From contig JANXUT010000048.1 of assembly GCA_025356075.1 (NCBI GenBank), positions 1 to 64,000 of the forward strand: DNA of 64,000 bases, in the 5' to 3' direction. A program made the position numbers and the translations under genes. Positions within the stretch are counted from its first letter, which is position 1; each line of letters begins with the position of its first letter. Below are positions 59,869 to 64,000 of this stretch, piece after piece. Source of the stretch: Pseudomonadota bacterium (GTDB lineage: Bacteria; Pseudomonadota; Gammaproteobacteria; Steroidobacterales; Steroidobacteraceae). The notes under the pieces are model-generated. The model saw only the letters and a program-made list of their open reading frames with translations, had not been told where the DNA came from and ran no database searches.

Positions 59869-60978
59869 ATGTCCGCGACGCTCAAATCCCGCCCGCTCCG
59901 CGATGGCTTCCGCATGCCGGGCGAGTTCGCCGCGCATGACGGTTGCTGGATGCTGTGGCCGGAACGGACCGACAACTGGCGTCTGGGAGCCAAGCCCGCG
60001 CAGGCCGCGTTCGCCGCGGTCGCGACCGCGATCGCCGCGACCGAGCGAGTGACGCTCGCCGTCTCCGCGCGCCAGTTCAACAACGCCCGCGCGCACCTGC
60101 CAGCGCGCGTGCGCCTCGTTGAGATGTCGAGCGATGACTCCTGGATGCGGGACGTCGGGCCCACGTTCCTCATCGACCGTCGCGGCCGGCGTCGCGCCGT
60201 CGACTGGGAGTTCAATGCCTGGGGCGGCCTCGACAAGGGACTCTATTTCCCGTGGGACCGCGATGCCGCGGTGGCGGCCAAGGTGTGCGAGGTCGAGGGC
60301 GTCGACCGCTATCGGGCGCCCTTCGTGCTGGAGGGTGGCTCGATCCACGTCGATGGGCAGGGGACGCTGCTGACGACAGAGGAGTGCCTCCTCAATCCGA
60401 ACCGGAACCCCGGACTCGGCCGCGCCGAGCTCGAGGCGCTGCTCGCCAACTACCTCGGCATCGAAACGGTGATCTGGCTCGGGCAGGGCGTCATGAACGA
60501 CGAGACCGACGGGCACATCGACAATCTGTGCTGTTTCGTCGCGCCGGGCGAGGTCTGCCTCACCTGGACCAACGACCGGCGTGATCCGCAATACCGGATT
60601 TCGGCCGATGCTTACGAGCGCCTCGCGAGCGCGCGCGACGCGCGGGGCCGGCGGCTCAAGATCCACCGTCTGGTGCAGCCAGGTCCCCTCCACATGACGA
60701 AGGAGGAGGCGGCCGGCATCGATCACGGCGGCGCCGCCGAGCCCCGCCGCGCCGGCCATCGGCTCGCGGGCTCCTACGTCAATTTCTACATCGGCAATCG
60801 GCGGATCGTGATGCCGCTGCTCGACCGGCGGCGCGACGCGGCGGCGGCGGCGGTACTCCGGCGTGTGTTCCCTGGGCGGCAGGTCGTCGGTGTTCCGGCC
60901 CGCGAGATCCTGCTCGGCGGCGGTAACATCCACTGCATCACGCAGCAGGTTCCCCGCGTCAGTCGCCCACGCCGCTGA
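59869..60978 (+). CDS. aguA: Agmatine deiminase
   Basis: AguA converts agmatine to N-carbamoylputrescine and ammonia, feeding AguB. The 369-residue guanidine-modifying enzyme has the N-terminal [38 protein letters not shown], catalytic His in [13 protein letters not shown] and the nucleophile Cys at about 356 in [14 protein letters not shown]. The ATG at 59869 has GGAGG 5 bases upstream. It is unlinked to aguB in this window. Confidence 0.94.
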   Translation: MSATLKSRPLRDGFRMPGEFAAHDGCWMLWPERTDNWRLGAKPAQAAFAAVATAIAATERVTLAVSARQFNNARAHLPARVRLVEMSSDDSWMRDVGPTFLIDRRGRRRAVDWEFNAWGGLDKGLYFPWDRDAAVAAKVCEVEGVDRYRAPFVLEGGSIHVDGQGTLLTTEECLLNPNRNPGLGRAELEALLANYLGIETVIWLGQGVMNDETDGHIDNLCCFVAPGEVCLTWTNDRRDPQYRISADAYERLASARDARGRRLKIHRLVQPGPLHMTKEEAAGIDHGGAAEPRRAGHRLAGSYVNFYIGNRRIVMPLLDRRRDAAAAAVLRRVFPGRQVVGVPAREILLGGGNIHCITQQVPRVSRPRR

Positions 60979-61019
60979 GCGACGGGTCGCCGCAGGGCGT
61001 CGGTCGGGTCAGCGAACCG

Positions 61020-61286
61020 TCAGCGCGCGCGGCTCTCGGCGAGGCGCTCAATCTTCTCGAACAGGAGCGCGGGCTCATCGCCAATGCGCGAGAACTCGTG
61101 GCGGCGCGCCATGTCGGTGAGCGCGGCATCGCGCTCGCGCGCGCTCGGGTACCAGTGCAGCTTCTGCCAGTCATCCCCGAGGAGTCGGCGGAACGGGTCG
61201 CCCGAGGGCAACTTCACGCGGATCCCGAAGGGACGGACGACCGGCGTCGGTCCGCCGCTCAGGTTGTGTTCGTTGGCAATGCTCAT
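61020..61286 (-). CDS. Conserved hypothetical 88-residue protein
   Basis: The product reads FGIRVKLPSGDPFRRLLGDDWQKLHWYPSARERDAALTDMARRHEFSRIGDEPALLFEKIE. It is soluble and has no signal peptide or cysteine. I do not recognise a named family, but the composition and codon use are those of a real gene. The ATG at 61286 is preferred to the longer frame, whose extra part is Arg-rich. Convergent with aguA (41 bp apart). Confidence 0.65.
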   Translation of the reverse strand: MSIANEHNLSGGPTPVVRPFGIRVKLPSGDPFRRLLGDDWQKLHWYPSARERDAALTDMARRHEFSRIGDEPALLFEKIERLAESRAR

Positions 61287-61566
61287 GGCGCCTCGCTGCT
61301 GCGCGCGACGGTAGCGAATTACTCTGTCGCAGGGAAGGGGCGGACCGCGGCGGAGCACCAGGGAGGTTCGCCTCGGCCCCAGGTGTCGCACCCGTGTCGC
61401 GCGCGAACGACGTATCGTCGCTGGCTTTCCCGAGCCCAGCGCGCCAGGATCGGCTGCCGGTTTCGTGACAGGCGTCTCATCGCTTAGGGTAGGCGACCGG
61501 GCGGCACTTTCCTACCATAGGAGGTGGCGCCGGTGCGGTACGTCACCGGGTTACAGGGTAACGAAC

Positions 61567-61944
61567 ATGAAGCTAATCCCGCCGCTACTTGCCGTGCTCA
61601 CCGTCGCCGCGTGCGGCGCGCCGCCGCCGCCGCCGCGGACGGTCAACGACCTGGCCGAAGACCCGGCGGTCCTGCAGGGACTCGCCGCACGCTGCGAGGC
61701 CGACAAGAAGGCCAAGTTCACCGACGTTGAGTGCGCGAACGCGCGCCGGGCGATGGACCGGCTCGGCAGCGCCGACGACGCGAAGCTGCACGATGAACGC
61801 GAGGCCGAGTTCGAGCGGCAGCGCGCCGAGCGCCGCGCGAAGGACGAAGCGGCCAAGCGCGCGGCATCGCAGGCGAATCCGCCGTTCGACCCGTATTCAT
61901 CCCCTGTCGCCACTGAGCCGAACCCGGCGGCGCCCAAGCCCTGA
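61567..61944 (+). CDS. EexN-family lipoprotein
   Basis: A 125-residue lipoprotein with signal peptide and lipobox VAAC (about 13-16). The mature part TVNDLAEDPAVLQGLAARCEADKKAKFTDVECANARRAMDR has the paired cysteines and spacing of the EexN family, first described as entry-exclusion proteins of conjugative plasmids. A charged helix and a Pro-rich end follow. No conjugation genes are in the window, so an exclusion role is doubtful. Confidence 0.78.
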   Translation: MKLIPPLLAVLTVAACGAPPPPPRTVNDLAEDPAVLQGLAARCEADKKAKFTDVECANARRAMDRLGSADDAKLHDEREAEFERQRAERRAKDEAAKRAASQANPPFDPYSSPVATEPNPAAPKP

Positions 61945-61981
61945 GGCGATCGGTTTTGGGCAGGCGCCAAGCCCTGCCGCC

Positions 61982-62950
61982 TCAGCGCTCGATGAACTCG
62001 AAGAGTTCCCCGTTGGGGCCGCGGGTCAGCATGACCCGCGCTGGCATGCCATCCCCGAGCGCGACGTGCAGGATCGGCAAGTGCGCCGCGAGGCCAGCCG
62101 CCTGGAGTCGTTCGCGCAATGCCTCGAGGTTCGCGCAGCGCGCGCTGAAGAGGCTGACGCCCAGGTTGCCGGGCCGCATCGGCGCGGCGAGCTCGCCGGT
62201 CGTGGCCGCGTGGAAGTGGATCGCCAGGATCTTGCCGCTCGGCTGGGCCGGATCCCGGAACAGGATCAGCGACACCCGCGTGTCATCATCCACGCCGAAC
62301 AACTGGCACGCGCGCAGCCGTTCCTCGCCCAGGAGCTCATCGTCGATGTCATCCGCATGGAGCCCGAGGCCGTCGACGTAGAACCGCCGGGTCGCCTCGA
62401 GGTCGGCGACGACGACGGATACCGTTGCGACTTCGCCCGTCCCGCCGGCCGGCGGAATCGCCCGCTGCGCGCGCTTCGGGTGCCGGTGGCCGACCATCAG
62501 GAGGAGCGGCGTCTCGGACGGCCCGGTCAGGAGCGCCTCTTCGGTCTCCGAGTCGCGCACCGTGAACCGGACGGGGCCGGCACGAAGCGCGCAACCGGCC
62601 CGTTCGAGCACTTCGACCGCGGACCGTAGCGGGGCGGCGACGTAGAGGTCGAGCGCCTTGGGGCCAACGTCGGTCGGGCGATCCGATGCCGCCACGCCGT
62701 GGTCGTGGCGCGTCGTCGTCGCACGCCCCGGCGGGTAGAGGGCGAGCCTGACCCGTCCGAAGGCGTAGCCGTCGCAGGAGAGTTCCACGAGGCGCACATC
62801 CTCATAGGGCGGCAGGCCCCAGACGGACAGCAGGCTCACCGAGGCACGGGTGTCGGATTCAACGGTGAACCCGCAGATATCCTTGAACAACCGGAGGCTC
62901 GCCTCCAGATCCCGGACTCCCAGCGTGACGCACTCGATCCCGGAAATCAT
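61982..62950 (-). CDS. Two-domain VOC (glyoxalase/bleomycin resistance) superfamily protein
   Basis: The 322-residue protein has two vicinal-oxygen-chelate halves: IECVTLGVRDLEASLRLFKDICGF at the start and TVSVVVADLEATRRFYVDGLGL in the second half, ending GPNGELFEFIE. Such tandem VOC proteins include dioxygenases and glyoxalases. Metal ligands and substrate are not clear. Start is the ATG at 62950 with GGAG 9 bases upstream. Convergent with the EexN gene. Confidence 0.82.
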   Translation of the reverse strand: MISGIECVTLGVRDLEASLRLFKDICGFTVESDTRASVSLLSVWGLPPYEDVRLVELSCDGYAFGRVRLALYPPGRATTTRHDHGVAASDRPTDVGPKALDLYVAAPLRSAVEVLERAGCALRAGPVRFTVRDSETEEALLTGPSETPLLLMVGHRHPKRAQRAIPPAGGTGEVATVSVVVADLEATRRFYVDGLGLHADDIDDELLGEERLRACQLFGVDDDTRVSLILFRDPAQPSGKILAIHFHAATTGELAAPMRPGNLGVSLFSARCANLEALRERLQAAGLAAHLPILHVALGDGMPARVMLTRGPNGELFEFIER

Positions 62951-63018
62951 GCTCGTCGCTCCGCGCAAGGGCTGAGGATACGCGAGGCGTGGTTACCGGC
63001 AAATCGGTCGTGATCGAT

Positions 63019-63024
63019 TACAAT
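63019..63024 (+). promoter_or_regulatory. Candidate -10 box for msrA
   Basis: TACAAT (5 of 6 consensus bases) lies 23 bp before the msrA ATG. The best upstream TTACCG (62993-62998) gives a 20-bp spacer, so only the -10 is proposed. Confidence 0.35.
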
Positions 63025-63047
63025 TTGCCGCCAGCCAGGAGATCTCC

Positions 63048-63713
63048 ATGGGCCTCTTCCAGAACCGCAAGACGATGATGCCGGCGCGCGAGGAAGCGCT
63101 GCCCGGGCGCGCCGAGCCGATCCGAGTGCCGGTGCGGCATTTTGTGAACGGCAACCGGATCGTCGCGCCCTTTCCAGCAAACCTGCGAGTTGCGGTATTC
63201 GGGCTCGGCTGTTTCTGGGGCGCGGAGCGGCGGTTCTGGCAGCTCGAGGGCGTCTACTCGACGGCGGTCGGCTACTCGGGCGGCTTCACGCTGAACCCGA
63301 CGTACGAGGAAGTCTGCAGCGGCCGAACTGGCCATGCGGAAGTGGTGCAAGTCGTATTCGACCCACAACTCGTCAGCTACGAGGAGCTCCTGAAGGTGTT
63401 CTGGGAGTCTCACGATCCTACCCAGGGCATGCGCCAGGGCAACGACATCGGCACTCAGTACCGCTCGGCGATCTACACGCTATCGGCCGACCAGCTCGCC
63501 GCGGCGGAGCGCTCTAAGACGGTGTACACGCAGAATCTGCGCGGCGCCGGCCACGGAGCGGCGACTACTGAGATCGCGCCGGCGCCGGAGTTCTATTACG
63601 CCGAGGAATATCACCAGCAATACTTAGCGAAGAATCCGAACGGGTATTGCGGGATTGGAGGGTGTGGGGTCCCCTTCAAAATCGCGAAGTTACAGGTGGG
63701 GGAGAAGGCGTAG
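63048..63713 (+). CDS. msrA: Peptide methionine-S-sulfoxide reductase MsrA
   Basis: MsrA repairs methionine-S-sulfoxide. The 221-residue product has the catalytic Cys55 in [40 protein letters not shown], and [21 protein letters not shown] with a likely resolving Cys. The N-terminal 45 residues form the extension seen in longer MsrA forms. No signal peptide. Single gene, 98 bp after the VOC gene start on the opposite strand. Confidence 0.96.
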   Translation: MGLFQNRKTMMPAREEALPGRAEPIRVPVRHFVNGNRIVAPFPANLRVAVFGLGCFWGAERRFWQLEGVYSTAVGYSGGFTLNPTYEEVCSGRTGHAEVVQVVFDPQLVSYEELLKVFWESHDPTQGMRQGNDIGTQYRSAIYTLSADQLAAAERSKTVYTQNLRGAGHGAATTEIAPAPEFYYAEEYHQQYLAKNPNGYCGIGGCGVPFKIAKLQVGEKA

Positions 63714-64000
63714 TCGGAGCTCCACCAAGGGTTCACGCAGAAAGTCGGGCGGTTAGCGGTGCTCGAAATCGTGACACCGCGTGTTTCTGCGGGAAGATAC
63801 AGGCTGATTTCGACGCTAAAGTCTACCGGAAGTCTACCGTCGACCGCGGTCCTGGATAGTCCGCGGTGAGAGGTACGCACAGTCTGGCGTTGGATTGAAC
63901 GACGGGAACCGGCTTTTGACCCGGACCTGCCTATAGCGATTCCCAACAGCGAACAGTGAGAGGTCGCGATGCGGACGCCTTCAGCGTCGCACAATTCGGC
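63714..64000. other. 287-bp non-coding tail with short repeats
   Basis: No credible full gene; an ATG at 63969 preceded by GAGAGG could start one that runs off the edge. The GC content is lower than elsewhere. A tandem AAGTCTACCG pair (63819-63828, 63830-63839) and a hairpin ACCGCGG-11-CCGCGGT (63843-63867) are present. It may mark the edge of an accessory or mobile region. Confidence 0.45.

Overview
The window is about 64 kb of very GC-rich (roughly 70 %) chromosomal DNA, densely packed with short intergenic gaps. Many genes use GTG or TTG starts, and many neighbours overlap by 4 bp (stop/start ATGA or GTGA). Gene order (mreBCD-mrdA-rodA divergent from gatCAB; hemA-prfA-prmC divergent from a TPR lipoprotein-lolB-ispE-tRNA-Gln-prs-rplY-pth-ychF run; aceK with icd) points to a gammaproteobacterium. 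A high-GC lineage near Steroidobacterales, Nevskiales or Xanthomonadales is my inference; no rRNA is present to settle it.

Layout. 1-5.8 kb (minus): a partial hydroxyacid dehydrogenase, then the elongasome operon mreB-mreC-mreD-mrdA-rodA. 5.9-10.1 kb (plus): gatC-gatA-gatB and hslO. 10.3-15.4 kb: a TonB-like gene, then convergent mtgA, ppiB, prmC-prfA-hemA (minus). 15.5-22.4 kb (plus): outer-membrane, isoprenoid, PRPP and translation housekeeping genes with tRNA-Gln. 22.4-28.1 kb: an Ig-like surface lipoprotein, tRNA-Met, an SPFH lipoprotein, a small orphan ORF and a chemoreceptor. 28.6-36.9 kb: fdhD with a small conserved partner, a frameshifted RutE-like nitroreductase, a fatty acid desaturase, GST, GNAT, aldehyde dehydrogenase plus amino acid permease, and a PLP dehydratase.

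36.9-51 kb is centred on polyamines: a PuuR-type cupin regulator, aguB, a DnaQ-Cho fusion, rlmKL, a DUF2891 protein, then puuD-puuA-potFGHI, a polyphosphate-glucokinase-like gene and a methionine-type aminotransferase. Agmatine deiminase (aguA) lies separately at 60 kb. Together these would take agmatine through N-carbamoylputrescine to putrescine, import putrescine, and pass it through gamma-glutamyl intermediates to GABA. puuB and puuC are not in the window. TGTCA/GACA motifs recur upstream of both puuR and puuD and are candidate operators.

52-64 kb: an HDOD protein, acyl-CoA dehydrogenase, a trans-sulfuration PLP enzyme, icd-aceK, a PAP2 phosphatase, aguA, small lipoprotein and hypothetical genes, a double VOC protein and msrA. 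The last 290 bp look non-coding and different in composition. I found no CRISPR array, insertion sequence, prophage or rRNA, and no convincing wholly new system. The best leads are the (GC)6 frameshift in the nitroreductase, the polyphosphate-kinase-type gene coupled to a polyamine transporter, the putative PuuR operators and the acidobacterial-looking lipoprotein.
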